Assembly: GCA_023392075.1 (NCBI GenBank) | Contig: JAEVZU010000022.1 | Location: 29,326 to 93,325, forward strand | Length of the DNA: 64,000 bases | Source of the DNA: Bacillota bacterium | Lineage (GTDB): Bacteria > Bacillota > Clostridia > Acetivibrionales > DSM-1351 | Direction of reading: 5' to 3' | Part shown: one piece after another, positions 7,441 through 16,277 of the stretch | Layout: each line of letters opens with the position of its first letter | Position numbering within the stretch: position 1 is the first letter of the stretch | Made by a program: the position numbers and the translations under genes | Notes under the pieces: generated by a model | What the model was told of the DNA's origin: nothing | Seen by the model: only the letters and a program-made list of their open reading frames with translations | The model's database searches: none

Positions 7441-8853
7441 TTATTTTCTGACCTTAGGTCCCCCGATAATCTCAGCTCCGAGAGACCGGTATACCCTGAC
7501 TCTATCTCTCGCCCACTTGGTTGTCTGTGGAATGTTTTTATCCCACAGATCATAAATGACCGGTGTCGCCTTGCCTTCATGCGGTCTCATAACTCTACCG
7601 GCGGCCTGTTGAATAGTGGTCCTATCCTTTTTAGGAGTCGCCTGTATTATTGCATTCAACCTGGGCATATCAAGTCCCAGCTTGGCCAGTTGATATGTAG
7701 CGAATAAAAATTGATATTTGCCGGCCCTCATATCGGCCATAATCTTCTCTCGCTCTTTCTTTGGCGTCTGTCCGTGTACAAAAGCTGCAGGTATTCCTCG
7801 GGTTGATACATATGTATAAAGGTTTTCAAGATGCTCCAGGCTATCTCCGAGAACCAGACAATAATCACCCTGCTTTACTCTACCAAGAATTGATTCCAAT
7901 ACCTTATTCCGCATGCGGTCCTCCCTCATGGCTACAACCATCTGGGAAGCATTAAACATTTCGTCTTCATCCGGAGCGTACACAAAATCAGTTTCTATGA
8001 ATTCAACCCGAGGTACAACTACATTCCCAGCAGCATTCAACTTGTCCTGTGTTACCTCATGAAATTTGGGACCTATAACATGGAACATTGAATGGATTAG
8101 TCCATCTGATCTATCATCTGAAGCAGTTACGCCAAATCTATATTTTGCAGGAAATTGAGAGATAACTGATTCAAACATCCTTGCCTTCACATTATCTTTA
8201 AATACTAGGTGACACTCATCGATGAGGATACAACCGAACTTATTAACTATGTTAGATAAATCTCTTTTTGCAAGAGTCTGTACTGTTGCAAATGTAATGT
8301 GACTACCTATATACATATTTGTACCTTGAATTGTACCGATTTGGCTGCCTCTCAATCCAAGCCTGCTCCCAGCCCTTTTCATGCTCTGATTAAGGAGATC
8401 AATTGTATGGGTAATCCATAGGGTGGGTTGGCCAATGTTCTCAATTATGCCCAATCCCGTCTCTGTCTTACCGGCACCACAGGGCATTATGCATATACCT
8501 GACACCCAGGCCAGTGATAACTCAAGGGCCGGTTCTTGATAGTCTCTTAATGTAGGTGCTCCAGGGAAATCAATATGTGGAAGAGTGATCGTTTTGTCCA
8601 AAACCTCGAAATCCTGTGTAATCTCCCACAGCCTTGCATAAAACCCCCTGGGAAGTATGTACGTCTTAACTCCATCAACATCTTTCTCAGCCCATAATTT
8701 GATGTATTCCGGACCACATACATACTTGTTTATTCCCATACGCCTTTTCTTTATATAATCAGGATTTTTTAAAGTGAGCTCAACCTTTATCCTATTAAGC
8801 ACAGCAGATGGTACATCCTGTAACCTCAATAAACTATCAATTATTACTTTCAC
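7441..8853 (-). CDS. Phage SF2 DEAD/DEAH-type DNA helicase
   Basis: A 470-aa superfamily 2 helicase. After an N-terminal domain of about 100 residues come a Q-like motif (LRDYQEPALELSL), Walker A MPCGAGKT near residue 124, DECH box near 210, VTASDDRSDG (motif III region) near 240, and motif VI QAAGRVMRPHEG near 414. The architecture is that of XPB/RadD-like helicases encoded in many Firmicutes phage replication modules. It overlaps the upstream gene by ATGA and precedes ssb, which supports a role in replication. Confidence 0.9.
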   Translation of the reverse strand: MKVIIDSLLRLQDVPSAVLNRIKVELTLKNPDYIKKRRMGINKYVCGPEYIKLWAEKDVDGVKTYILPRGFYARLWEITQDFEVLDKTITLPHIDFPGAPTLRDYQEPALELSLAWVSGICIMPCGAGKTETGLGIIENIGQPTLWITHTIDLLNQSMKRAGSRLGLRGSQIGTIQGTNMYIGSHITFATVQTLAKRDLSNIVNKFGCILIDECHLVFKDNVKARMFESVISQFPAKYRFGVTASDDRSDGLIHSMFHVIGPKFHEVTQDKLNAAGNVVVPRVEFIETDFVYAPDEDEMFNASQMVVAMREDRMRNKVLESILGRVKQGDYCLVLGDSLEHLENLYTYVSTRGIPAAFVHGQTPKKEREKIMADMRAGKYQFLFATYQLAKLGLDMPRLNAIIQATPKKDRTTIQQAAGRVMRPHEGKATPVIYDLWDKNIPQTTKWARDRVRVYRSLGAEIIGGPKVRK

Positions 8854-9461
8854 TCAATCTGACCTCCCTTCTTAATATCAGAAATGATCTCCTGAAGTTT
8901 TCCGTGAATGCTGGATATCATGTTTCTTAACGCTTCGTTTTCTGCAGTTATAGCCTTCAATTGCTTATTCTCCTTGATAATGGATTTTATCTTGTCGAAA
9001 AGTTCGTCTTCAGCAGAGCTGATTTTTGCTTCAGTCTTTTCGACTATATGCTCAGGGTTTGGCATGTCTGGTTTACAAATAGAAATATCAGCACTTTCTT
9101 TAATATCTGATGCTGGCGGTAACACTGGCTTCTGAGTCTGATTCTCAGAATTTAAGAGTCTCCTGATTTTTTTAAGATATATCTGACTTTCGGCTTGCTT
9201 TTCAGTAATACCGAATTTTTTAGCAACTGCCCTATATCCTTCATTACCAGTGCCATGCATACGGCAAACTTCCAATAATTTGTTTACATCTATCTCTAAT
9301 GCTTTCATAGTTCCACTCTCCTTTTTTGATGCTTGCGCCTGGCTGAATATCCTATCAATCTCTTCAGGCGAAAGCTTATAAGATGTTACCTGTCCACTAC
9401 CCCGGTCTTGTCTATTATCAGGATCAATTCTCCAGGAGCCAGCAATGCCAAATGGATTCAT
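8850..9461 (-). CDS. Phage hypothetical protein with HTH-like and coiled-coil parts
   Basis: Up to 203 aa. Residues 50-100 (LLEVCRMHGTGNEGYRAV, AKKFGITEKQAESQIYLKK) resemble a helix-turn-helix, and the C-terminal 60 residues (SAEDELFDKIKSIIKENKQL) form a coiled coil. The start is uncertain: ATG 9461 has AAAGGA 11 bases upstream, but ATG 9308 has a stronger AAAGGAG 9 bases upstream and would give 152 aa. Its 3' end overlaps the helicase start by 4 bp. No function can be assigned; a helicase loader or accessory protein is conceivable from position only. Confidence 0.7.
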   Translation of the reverse strand: MNPFGIAGSWRIDPDNRQDRGSGQVTSYKLSPEEIDRIFSQAQASKKESGTMKALEIDVNKLLEVCRMHGTGNEGYRAVAKKFGITEKQAESQIYLKKIRRLLNSENQTQKPVLPPASDIKESADISICKPDMPNPEHIVEKTEAKISSAEDELFDKIKSIIKENKQLKAITAENEALRNMISSIHGKLQEIISDIKKGGQIE

Positions 9462-9477
9462 ATTGCACCAAATCCTT

Positions 9478-9666
9478 TCACGAGTTCGTGATTCTAAGGG
9501 GACACCACTTTGGGGACGTCTTCACCTTCAGCTCTGTTGAACCTCTATCTGTTCTGCAGATCATCCTACTACCCACTTTAGTGGCCTCTGGATGCCTGCA
9601 GTAATATCTATTTGGACTGCCATTACCATTTGAAAAAATTTTCAGTTTGCATTCGCTGCATTTCAT
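9478..9666 (-). CDS. Small zinc-ribbon-like phage protein
   Basis: A 62-aa protein with four to five cysteines (MKCSECKL, YYCRHPEA, MICRTD, KWCPLR), a spacing that suggests one structural zinc site. Such CxxC...C...C proteins are common in early regions of clostridial phages and usually have no known role. Its ATG follows the ASCH gene's stop codon directly. Confidence 0.7.
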   Translation of the reverse strand: MKCSECKLKIFSNGNGSPNRYYCRHPEATKVGSRMICRTDRGSTELKVKTSPKWCPLRITNS

Positions 9667-10095
9667 TTATGACACCATCCCTTCCCAGTTCCATATGCCT
9701 TGTTTGCCTTTAGCCGGTATCGGTTCTTTCAACCGCTTTACGTTCGCCAGGATGTACGCATATCTGCCCGGCCTGTAATCACCAAAAGCCCGTTCTTTTT
9801 TTGAAAGCTTATATCCGGGTACTATGGTGGATCCATCTACATACTCTTTCATTTCAACACAATCAAACACCGTACACGTTGAGACAATCGAACCCACTGG
9901 AAGCATATTAGGATCAGTATAACCGAGCTCTGCAAGAGCGGCCTTTATTTCAGGTACCTCACAGGCCTCATAATCAATTTTTAGGGCTGCATGAATTGCC
10001 AATGCTCCTCGATAATTAATACGTCTGCCTCTTGTTTCCATTAGCTTTTCACCAATCAGCGTTGCCCACGGTTGCCATAAAGTTATAGCTTTCAT
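9667..10095 (-). CDS. ASCH-domain protein
   Basis: A 142-aa protein of the ASCH/PUA-like fold: MKAITLWQPWATLIGEKLME at the start, RGALAIHAA, LPVGSIVSTCTVFDCVEM and GRYAYILANVKRL. ASCH domains bind RNA or modified nucleotides, and phage versions may act on tRNA or mRNA; the target here is unknown. ATG 10095 follows AAAGGGTG by 9 bases and is the clear start; the reading frame open further upstream only overlaps the HNH gene. Confidence 0.85.
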   Translation of the reverse strand: MKAITLWQPWATLIGEKLMETRGRRINYRGALAIHAALKIDYEACEVPEIKAALAELGYTDPNMLPVGSIVSTCTVFDCVEMKEYVDGSTIVPGYKLSKKERAFGDYRPGRYAYILANVKRLKEPIPAKGKQGIWNWEGMVS

Positions 10096-10102
10096 AGAAT
10101 AT

Positions 10103-10891
10103 TCACCCTTTCTTTTTGGCTTTATTTTTTCTTTCACTCATTTTTGAGTAAATATCTGCAATAATAACCGCAGTTTTGGTCATTTCAGCGTCCTTCTGTA
10201 TAAGCTTTCTTCGATTTAGAATAGCCAACTGTCCTCTGGTAACAAGAATTAAGTTTTCAATATCAAGATTTAAAGAATTGCCGTCTCCGAATATTACAGC
10301 ATGCCCCTTTGGAATTGGACCATTTGCAGCTTCCCAGATCACTTGATGCTTAAGTCTCCATTTTCTTGGATCAGCAACCTTTATCTCCACATACCCATCT
10401 ACATTGACCCGTTCAGATCCTACAGGTCTATAATTCACAGGTACCTGGCCTTTTTTAAATTGAGTGGGCTCCCAACCATCAACACCTTTTCTACCCTTAT
10501 TAAAAGGAACATGACCTTTTGAAAAATATCCGGTTAATCCGCTGTCAAGCTTAAACCGTGCATAATAACCTTTTATTTGTTCAGCTGTATATTCGGTACC
10601 AAACTTTTTGTTAATCTGTTCGGCCATAGCTTTGTGCCCAGTTCCTACAAAATTTTTACTTATAAATTTCTTTATCTTTTCCGGAAACAGCTTGGTTTCT
10701 TTTCCAGGTATTCCTCCGCAGGGGGTGCCACTTTTCAGTCTGTGATTGGTCTTGTAAGATTTAATTTGTGATTCTGTTACATTTAGTCCAAATTTATCAT
10801 TAACGAGACTTACAAGTTCCTTGGTGGTTGTTCCCACTACATTTTTGGCTATAAAATTTTTTTGCTCCTCAGTATATTTTCTTAAAGGCAT
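10103..10891 (-). CDS. HNH endonuclease-like protein with duplicated N-terminal DNA-binding repeat
   Basis: A 262-aa protein. The N-terminus has two related units of about 45 residues: FIAKNVVGTTTKELVSLVND...SQIKSYKTNHRLKSG and FISKNFVGTGHKAMAEQINK...EQIKGYYARFKLDSG, each probably a helix-turn-helix. The C-terminal half has VNVDGYVEIKV, LKHQVIWEAANGPIPKGHAV and NLDIENLILVTR, matching phage HNH_3-type nucleases. It may be a free-standing homing-type nuclease or a packaging/recombination nuclease. The ATG at 10891 follows GGAGGG by five bases. Confidence 0.85.
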   Translation of the reverse strand: MPLRKYTEEQKNFIAKNVVGTTTKELVSLVNDKFGLNVTESQIKSYKTNHRLKSGTPCGGIPGKETKLFPEKIKKFISKNFVGTGHKAMAEQINKKFGTEYTAEQIKGYYARFKLDSGLTGYFSKGHVPFNKGRKGVDGWEPTQFKKGQVPVNYRPVGSERVNVDGYVEIKVADPRKWRLKHQVIWEAANGPIPKGHAVIFGDGNSLNLDIENLILVTRGQLAILNRRKLIQKDAEMTKTAVIIADIYSKMSERKNKAKKKG

Positions 10892-10892
10892 A

Positions 10893-11123
10893 TTATCCCT
10901 CCAGCATTTTTGGAAGCTTATCATCAGGCACTAAACCTTCGCTTATCACCTTTTTGGCTTCTATGACCAGAGAACCATTGGCTATAATCTGTGAAGCAAC
11001 AGAATTTATTGCTTTGGCTCTACCGATTTCCTCCTGAAGAGCATCACCTTTCAACTCTTCGTCACTCAGTCTCTCCAACTGGGCAAATAAATGATTATTC
11101 AAATCTCCAAGTGTATTTTTCAT
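10893..11123 (-). CDS. Small phage protein, function unknown
   Basis: A 76-aa, mostly helical protein (MKNTLGDLNNHLFAQLERLS, EEIGRAKAINSVASQII). The GRAKAIN...A..II pattern is widespread among small phage proteins of unknown function. ATG 11123 sits 8 bases after AGGGAGGAG. It ends one base before the start of the HNH gene, so the two are likely coupled. Confidence 0.75.
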   Translation of the reverse strand: MKNTLGDLNNHLFAQLERLSDEELKGDALQEEIGRAKAINSVASQIIANGSLVIEAKKVISEGLVPDDKLPKMLEG

Positions 11124-11139
11124 AGAATCAACTCCTCCC

Positions 11140-11298
11140 TTAACACACCACAATGGCCATTACTAAAGCAAACCACAAGAGCCATAAAACCAACTCTTCA
11201 ACTTTAAAGTTTTTGCTCCTGACCCAACCAATGATCATTATTCCAAGGACTATGGTCAGTGCAAAAAATATACTTATAACACACATCAAATAAATCAT
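11140..11298 (-). CDS. Small membrane protein
   Basis: A 52-aa protein with two predicted membrane helices (MCVISIFFALTIVLGIMIIG and LVLWLLWFALVMAIVVC) joined by the short basic loop WVRSKNFKVEE. ATG 11298 has GGAGGG four bases upstream and overlaps the stop of the preceding gene. Function is unknown; superinfection exclusion is one possibility for small prophage membrane proteins, with no direct evidence here. Confidence 0.7.
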   Translation of the reverse strand: MIYLMCVISIFFALTIVLGIMIIGWVRSKNFKVEELVLWLLWFALVMAIVVC

Positions 11299-11783
11299 TT
11301 GTCCCTCCACATCACACTTAAATCCCATTTGCTTTTCCCGATTTTGGGAAGCTCCTTGAATTCAAGCATATTTATTGATCCCCTTACCCCTGAACATACT
11401 TTGTCCCGAATATCCTTCCATGGAATCAGGAAGGCTCGGTCCTCTGTACTCCATATCCCGATTATAAAAGCATGATTCTGGCCGACCTGCCTTATAAATT
11501 TGTCTAGGCCTTTTCTTTCATTTTGTTCAATTTTGCTGTATGGAATTTTAGGTGCCGCATAATATTTTATTTCTGCTGCAAACCCATGTCCCGGGGGAAG
11601 AATCAGCTTATCAAACACTGTTCCGTAACCCATATTTACCAGTTTGTGATTCCAAATCTTCTTTTTTGAGAGAGAGCCGGTTATAAGGCTCTCTCCCTTC
11701 ACTCCTTTTTTTTGATTCTCGGTATTGCGCTCAGTTTGATCCTTCTTCTGAATTTTTGACTGGCTCTTTAAGGAGTCTTTCAT
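11295..11783 (-). CDS. RecU-like Holliday junction resolvase
   Basis: A 162-aa protein. The middle (GHGFAAEIKYYAAP, then KIPYSKIEQNERKGLDKFI, then HAFIIGIW) matches the core of RecU/PrfA-type nucleases, where the acidic residue and E-x-K pair bind metal. It would cut branched recombination intermediates of phage DNA. The basic N-terminus, rich in Lys and Gln, is longer than usual. It overlaps the preceding 208-aa gene by about 50 bp; ATG 11783 follows AGGTG. Confidence 0.72.
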   Translation of the reverse strand: MKDSLKSQSKIQKKDQTERNTENQKKGVKGESLITGSLSKKKIWNHKLVNMGYGTVFDKLILPPGHGFAAEIKYYAAPKIPYSKIEQNERKGLDKFIRQVGQNHAFIIGIWSTEDRAFLIPWKDIRDKVCSGVRGSINMLEFKELPKIGKSKWDLSVMWRDK

Positions 11784-12357
11784 CAAACTTCACCTCGCTA
11801 AGGATTGAGAACAATGGATTGTCGCGTTTTCCGTATGGCATAACAAACAGTTTGGCGATATCGTTATACCAGTATATTTTGCCGTAAGGATCCTCGGCAT
11901 AGCATGGACCTGTTGGTTCTCCCTCAATGTCATAGTCCAGTTCCGATAAATCTACCAGGTCAAGGTACCTTAATCGAACCTCAACAATCCGTTGGAGAGG
12001 ATCCAGTGTCTGCATCATCCTCATGGGCTCATAAACATCCAATATGATTGGTGAAAGGTTCAATTTGTTATCTGCATCATCAATACCTGAGAAGAGCTCC
12101 TCAATGTCCGGGGTTATGATTTCATATCTTGGATCAGGATTTCCTTTGGATAATGAAAACAATTTGCCTTTCCCAGGAAGCCCTCCGGCTAATTCTACGA
12201 TTGCTCCCTTAACCTTATTAGGAACATACTCATAATCCATCCAGACTGCCCACTCACCGCCGATGATAACCAGCCCATCCTGCAGATACCCAATTCTTAA
12301 ATTAGTTTTATACTGATCTTTTATCAGTTTTGTTAATGCCTTTGCACTTATAAACAT
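11731..12357 (-). CDS. Phage hypothetical protein
   Basis: A 208-aa protein that I do not recognise. It starts MFISAKALTKLIKDQ and has a beta-rich first half (IGYLQDGLVIIGGEWAVWMD), an acidic middle (DIEELFSGIDDADNK) and a C-terminal PYGKIYWYNDIAKLF segment. It lies between the small zinc protein and the RecU-like nuclease in the recombination block. Sliding-clamp-like or accessory replication functions are possible from context but not supported by any motif I can see. Confidence 0.65.
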   Translation of the reverse strand: MFISAKALTKLIKDQYKTNLRIGYLQDGLVIIGGEWAVWMDYEYVPNKVKGAIVELAGGLPGKGKLFSLSKGNPDPRYEIITPDIEELFSGIDDADNKLNLSPIILDVYEPMRMMQTLDPLQRIVEVRLRYLDLVDLSELDYDIEGEPTGPCYAEDPYGKIYWYNDIAKLFVMPYGKRDNPLFSILSEVKFDERLLKEPVKNSEEGSN

Positions 12358-12367
12358 TTACCTCACC

Positions 12368-12538
12368 TTACCTTTCTTTATCTTGATAATTAACATTCGT
12401 CCCCCGGTACTTTATCGCGCAGCTCACATGCTGAACTCGCCAACTGTTCCGGGTTCCAACTATCTTTTCAAAGTGCCCTTTACCAGGGAGAACTACCTCC
12501 CCGCACCGGTAACAAATTCCTTTGTATTTATTTCTCAT
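12368..12538 (-). CDS. 56-aa zinc-finger-like protein
   Basis: A short gene starting ATG 12538, overlapping the SbcC-like stop by ATGA, and ending TAA at 12368. The product begins MRNKYKGICYRCGEVVLPG and has CYRCG and a later HVSC, so one CxxC...HxxC zinc site is likely. Similar short proteins are common in phage early regions. The 4-bp overlap and gapless packing support it as real. Confidence 0.7.
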   Translation of the reverse strand: MRNKYKGICYRCGEVVLPGKGHFEKIVGTRNSWRVQHVSCAIKYRGTNVNYQDKER

Positions 12539-13869
12539 GATTTTCTGACCTTACTTCCATTTTCAGTTATCTCTATAAATAGATGCTGTGCGAACCTTGC
12601 CTTCATACGCTCGTCATGGCTTATGGCCACAATCCTCATTTCAGGATATAAATTATGTATTGTCTCAAGTGCAGTGCAGTATCCGTCTATGCCTTCCTCA
12701 TCCAAGCCGGCAGGTTCATCTATAAACAACATGCCCAGCTGCAGTCCCATCCTGGAAGCCTTTAATATTGCCAGTGCGAATATTACTGATAATGAGCACC
12801 TGGTCTTCTGCCCTCCAGATCGGCTGAGATATGGAAGCTCTCCGTTATCCATATCAGTGATTATTACGTCGAGAACCGGAATTTCTTTATCTTTATTACT
12901 CTTCAGGGTTCTCTCGGTTCTGAACTCAAGCCTCATGCGTCCACCTGTCATTTGAGATAATATTTCGTTTGCCGATTCCTCCAGATCCGGAACAATATCT
13001 CTCACAATCTGATGTGGAATTCCATCCTGGGAAAATGCTTCTGACAAGACTTGCAGTCTCGCTGCCTTTTCTGCCAGGAGCTTTATTTCCTGCTGCTTCT
13101 TGTCAAGTTCTAAAGCCTTGTCCAGTAACATCCTGAGCTTTTCCTCTAAACTACCCAATGACCTGTTATAAGCAGTAATATTTACCTCCAGTTGCTGAAT
13201 TTCTGCTGTCATGATTTTGAGAGAATCAACATATTTTATGTTGTTACTGACATCAATTTGGACTATCAACTGTTTGTCCAGGAGCTCTTTCTTCTCACTT
13301 TCCAGGGTAGAAAGTGTTTTGGACAGTTCGTCAACCTGAGGTTCGACTGCCTGCAGGTAGGCCTTTGCTTTCGTAATATCCTGATGCATACCTTCGTATT
13401 GCTCAAGCTCAGCTGCGTCTGCCTGTAGCCCTGATAAGGCCCTGATCTGTGGAGTTAACTCTGAAATTTCATTCTGAATTTCCATTATTTGTCCGGTGAG
13501 CTGCAGTGCTTTCATTTCGAGCTCAGCAATCTGTTTCATATAAATTTCACCGGATTTTCTCTCACCCTCCAGGGTGGCCAGCTGGTTCATTATCCTCTGC
13601 GCCCTATCGGCTTTTGATTTAATTCCAGTATGTACCGAAGGATTATAGCCAAGCGCGCTTCGTTCTCCCTCCAGCTGGTTCAGCTCACTGAGTGCTGCTA
13701 TTCTACTTTGCTGCAGATCAGTCAGCCTGGTCTCAGCCTCCTTGGCTTCCCTTAGGAATCCGCACTGGGCTCTGTCGATATCAATGCAGTTAGAGTTCTT
13801 AAGAATAGCAGTCTGACGTTCATTTGCCAGAATGCTGTTATCAATGCTTTTCAGGCTACTGGTTGCCAA
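12535..13869 (-). CDS. SbcC/Rad50-like C-terminal half (split from the upstream SbcD-SbcC frame)
   Basis: A 444-aa frame carrying the second half of a Rad50-type ATPase. Residues 28-40 contain the hook-like pair CIDIDRAQCGFL, then a long coiled coil, the ABC signature SRSGGQKTR near 346, Walker B LGMLFIDEPAGLDEEG near 383 and the H-loop AISHDE near 418. Only a TTG at 13869 offers a start, with no good ribosome site. The frame is -1 relative to the upstream ORF and overlaps it by 19 bp. Together the two give one SbcD-SbcC polypeptide of about 1,250 aa, so this is either a disrupted gene, a sequencing error, or a recoded gene. Confidence 0.8.
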   Translation of the reverse strand: MATSSLKSIDNSILANERQTAILKNSNCIDIDRAQCGFLREAKEAETRLTDLQQSRIAALSELNQLEGERSALGYNPSVHTGIKSKADRAQRIMNQLATLEGERKSGEIYMKQIAELEMKALQLTGQIMEIQNEISELTPQIRALSGLQADAAELEQYEGMHQDITKAKAYLQAVEPQVDELSKTLSTLESEKKELLDKQLIVQIDVSNNIKYVDSLKIMTAEIQQLEVNITAYNRSLGSLEEKLRMLLDKALELDKKQQEIKLLAEKAARLQVLSEAFSQDGIPHQIVRDIVPDLEESANEILSQMTGGRMRLEFRTERTLKSNKDKEIPVLDVIITDMDNGELPYLSRSGGQKTRCSLSVIFALAILKASRMGLQLGMLFIDEPAGLDEEGIDGYCTALETIHNLYPEMRIVAISHDERMKARFAQHLFIEITENGSKVRKS

Positions 13870-16277
13870 TAAATTTTCTGAGCCAAGTCATTCGCCGAAG
13901 TTTTTTTATATTCCTGGCTTTTCAGTTCCGCCTCAATTCCAGAGAGCTCCAAGAGTTCATCCTCAAGCCCTTTATTCATTTCTAGTTTTGAGTATATTTC
14001 ATCGCATTCGGATCTGTATTTTTTAATATTCTGCTCAGTCTGGTAGGCCTCATATTGCAAGTTTGTCAGGGCCTTCTTCTTATCCTCCATGAGCCTCACG
14101 GTTCCGTCCATGCCAGCGATCTGGGCGCGGATACTCAATAACTGGCTGTACTTATCGTTGTATAAAGTTTCGTCCTTAAGAAATTCCTTTGTATCTAGAA
14201 TATCCTTAGAAAGGTCATCAAGCTTCCTTGAAGCCTCTGATAAAGCAGTTTCCTTTTTAAGGACATCATTCTGGATTTCTATCAGCTTGGCTTTATTTGC
14301 ATTTAGTAAAGTAACTTTTTCCGTAAGCTCAACCTGATCCCGTTTAAGCAATGTCAGTGCAGCCTGTTCACTCTGAAGCTTTGCTTCACTTTCTTTTTTC
14401 ATTGCCTGATAGGCTTCGAGATTGGAAACTTCCTGTTCCATATCAGCGACTTCATCCTTCATCTGTTTCAGGTTCCGATTGACTTCTGCAAGGAGCTTTT
14501 TTGTTTTATCCACCAGCTGCTCATATATTCCAAGGCCTAAAAGGCTGGCCAGAACCGACATCCTGTTTTCGGACTTTGCTTCCATAAATCGGCCATACTG
14601 ATCCTGCATGATTAAGACGCAGCTCCGAAAAGTGTTCACATCCATACCCAGAAGCTGAACAATTTTCTCCTGTGTATCAACAAGCTTCTGGCAGCTTATA
14701 TCTTCCCAATTAAGAGGAAAATCAGGATTATATGCAATACCGGCTCCCAGAGCTTCAAGTTTTGAAATGGCCAGTGTAGCCTTTCCACTTCTCTGCCTAG
14801 TTCTTGTGACTCTGTAAGAATCATCTCCTAATAAGAAGGTAAAAGTCATACTTCCGGATTTCTCTCCGGACTTTATCCAACCAGTTAATTCACCCTCTCT
14901 GGGCTCTTCGTACAAACAGTCCACAATAGCATCCACTACCAGGCTGCTTTTTCCTGATCCGTTTTTTCCATTTACCATGCAAAAAAATAGGTCTTCAAAA
15001 CTAAGTTTCTCTTCCGAGTAGCTTCTGTAATTCCGGACTTCAATTTCCAAGGGGAGAAATATACCAGTCTGGGTACCTGCCACTGTTGATGCTTCGACTT
15101 CACTTACGATAGGTTCAGCTTCCTCCAGTATTGATGCAAACGATTTATCTTTAAATTTCTCCCGGAGATAATTTCTGAGGCAATCCCATACTGTCAATTT
15201 TTCATGAAGTTTGTTCTTATTAACCTCGGCTGTAATCTTTTCAGGACGGATTTCAGCGACATAATAAGCACCGGCGGCATATAGGTCACGCTCGAGTTTC
15301 TTTTTGTCCAAAGCCTTTTCTGTGGCTTTATCGCATGAGTAAAGTACCCGGATAACTTGGTTCTTTATTGCTTCAAGATTAGCAAACCCTTCTATTCCTG
15401 AACAAATATAGGTGTTCAATGCATCTATATCCCAAGCACAGGTCCGAAATTCTTTTGTCGGTGTTTCAACGAATTTTGAATTTACCGTATGATTTATATC
15501 GTGTATCCAGAACCCCTTAATATGCTCTTCCTCATTAAAATTGGTAGCATCAATACTGCCTGAATAAAATATAGGCTTTCTTATCGGTTCTCCAACACAC
15601 TGTCCCCTATGAATATGTCCCAGGCATACCATATCAAATGCTGAATTTTCCAATGTAGCAGCGCTGAGAACTACTTCATTAGCCTGAAATACATGCTGGC
15701 CGTTATCAAGCCGGCAGCCAACTACAGTATGATGAGCCATTAAAACAGAAGGGATCACTGGATTAACCTGAGCTGATAATCCTTGGACAATACTTTCCAA
15801 TTGCTCCGAGAAAATCCGATTCTCTTCCTCTGCAGATAATCCTGGATACTGAGCTCGGAAGAATCCTTTATCAAATCCAGGTAGGCCGGCCACCTGAATG
15901 GGACCGGACATTGTTTGAATAGTTTCGATTTTCGGATCACAGATAAAGATCGCTTCCGTCAGTTTCTCGAGGGTAAAAAACTGTTCAGAATTATCATGAT
16001 TTGGAGTTCCATACAGAACAACCGTCGGAGCTATTTCAGCCAGCTGATTAATGTAATCGGCAGCTGTCCTGAGCTCAACATTCGACCGGTCACTCCACAC
16101 CTTTGCCGTGTGGAATATGTCGCCGGCAATCAATATAACATCTGGCTGCTCGTTTTCTGCTGTCTGAACCAGAACGTCCAGACATTTTATTGTATTTTTC
16201 ATACGCTTTAAAGGATCGTCGCATTGTGGGCCAACGTAGGCACCAAGGTGCCAGTCAGCGGTATGTTGAATTTTCAT
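13851..16277 (-). CDS. SbcD (Mre11)-SbcC (Rad50) fusion, N-terminal part
   Basis: An 808-aa protein. Residues 1-330 are a Mre11/SbcD calcineurin-like nuclease: TADWHLG (D8, H10), AGDIFH, YGTPNHD, MAHHTV and LGHIHRGQ supply the two-metal site. From about residue 410 comes the Rad50 N-lobe (LEIEVRNYRSYSEEKLSFED) with Walker A NGKNGSGKSS near 437, Q-loop MQDQYGRFME, and then coiled coil. The complex processes DNA ends and hairpins. Fusion of the two subunits in one chain is uncommon in chromosomes but known in phages. The frame stops at 13851 in mid coiled coil; the continuation is in the -1 frame. Confidence 0.88.
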   Translation of the reverse strand: MKIQHTADWHLGAYVGPQCDDPLKRMKNTIKCLDVLVQTAENEQPDVILIAGDIFHTAKVWSDRSNVELRTAADYINQLAEIAPTVVLYGTPNHDNSEQFFTLEKLTEAIFICDPKIETIQTMSGPIQVAGLPGFDKGFFRAQYPGLSAEEENRIFSEQLESIVQGLSAQVNPVIPSVLMAHHTVVGCRLDNGQHVFQANEVVLSAATLENSAFDMVCLGHIHRGQCVGEPIRKPIFYSGSIDATNFNEEEHIKGFWIHDINHTVNSKFVETPTKEFRTCAWDIDALNTYICSGIEGFANLEAIKNQVIRVLYSCDKATEKALDKKKLERDLYAAGAYYVAEIRPEKITAEVNKNKLHEKLTVWDCLRNYLREKFKDKSFASILEEAEPIVSEVEASTVAGTQTGIFLPLEIEVRNYRSYSEEKLSFEDLFFCMVNGKNGSGKSSLVVDAIVDCLYEEPREGELTGWIKSGEKSGSMTFTFLLGDDSYRVTRTRQRSGKATLAISKLEALGAGIAYNPDFPLNWEDISCQKLVDTQEKIVQLLGMDVNTFRSCVLIMQDQYGRFMEAKSENRMSVLASLLGLGIYEQLVDKTKKLLAEVNRNLKQMKDEVADMEQEVSNLEAYQAMKKESEAKLQSEQAALTLLKRDQVELTEKVTLLNANKAKLIEIQNDVLKKETALSEASRKLDDLSKDILDTKEFLKDETLYNDKYSQLLSIRAQIAGMDGTVRLMEDKKKALTNLQYEAYQTEQNIKKYRSECDEIYSKLEMNKGLEDELLELSGIEAELKSQEYKKTSANDLAQKIYWQPVA

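Noticed and set aside
12383..12955. A 190-codon open frame on the plus strand
   Set aside because: It lies wholly opposite the SbcC C-lobe (Walker B and signature region) and the 56-aa zinc protein, and it has no ribosome site or recognisable domain.
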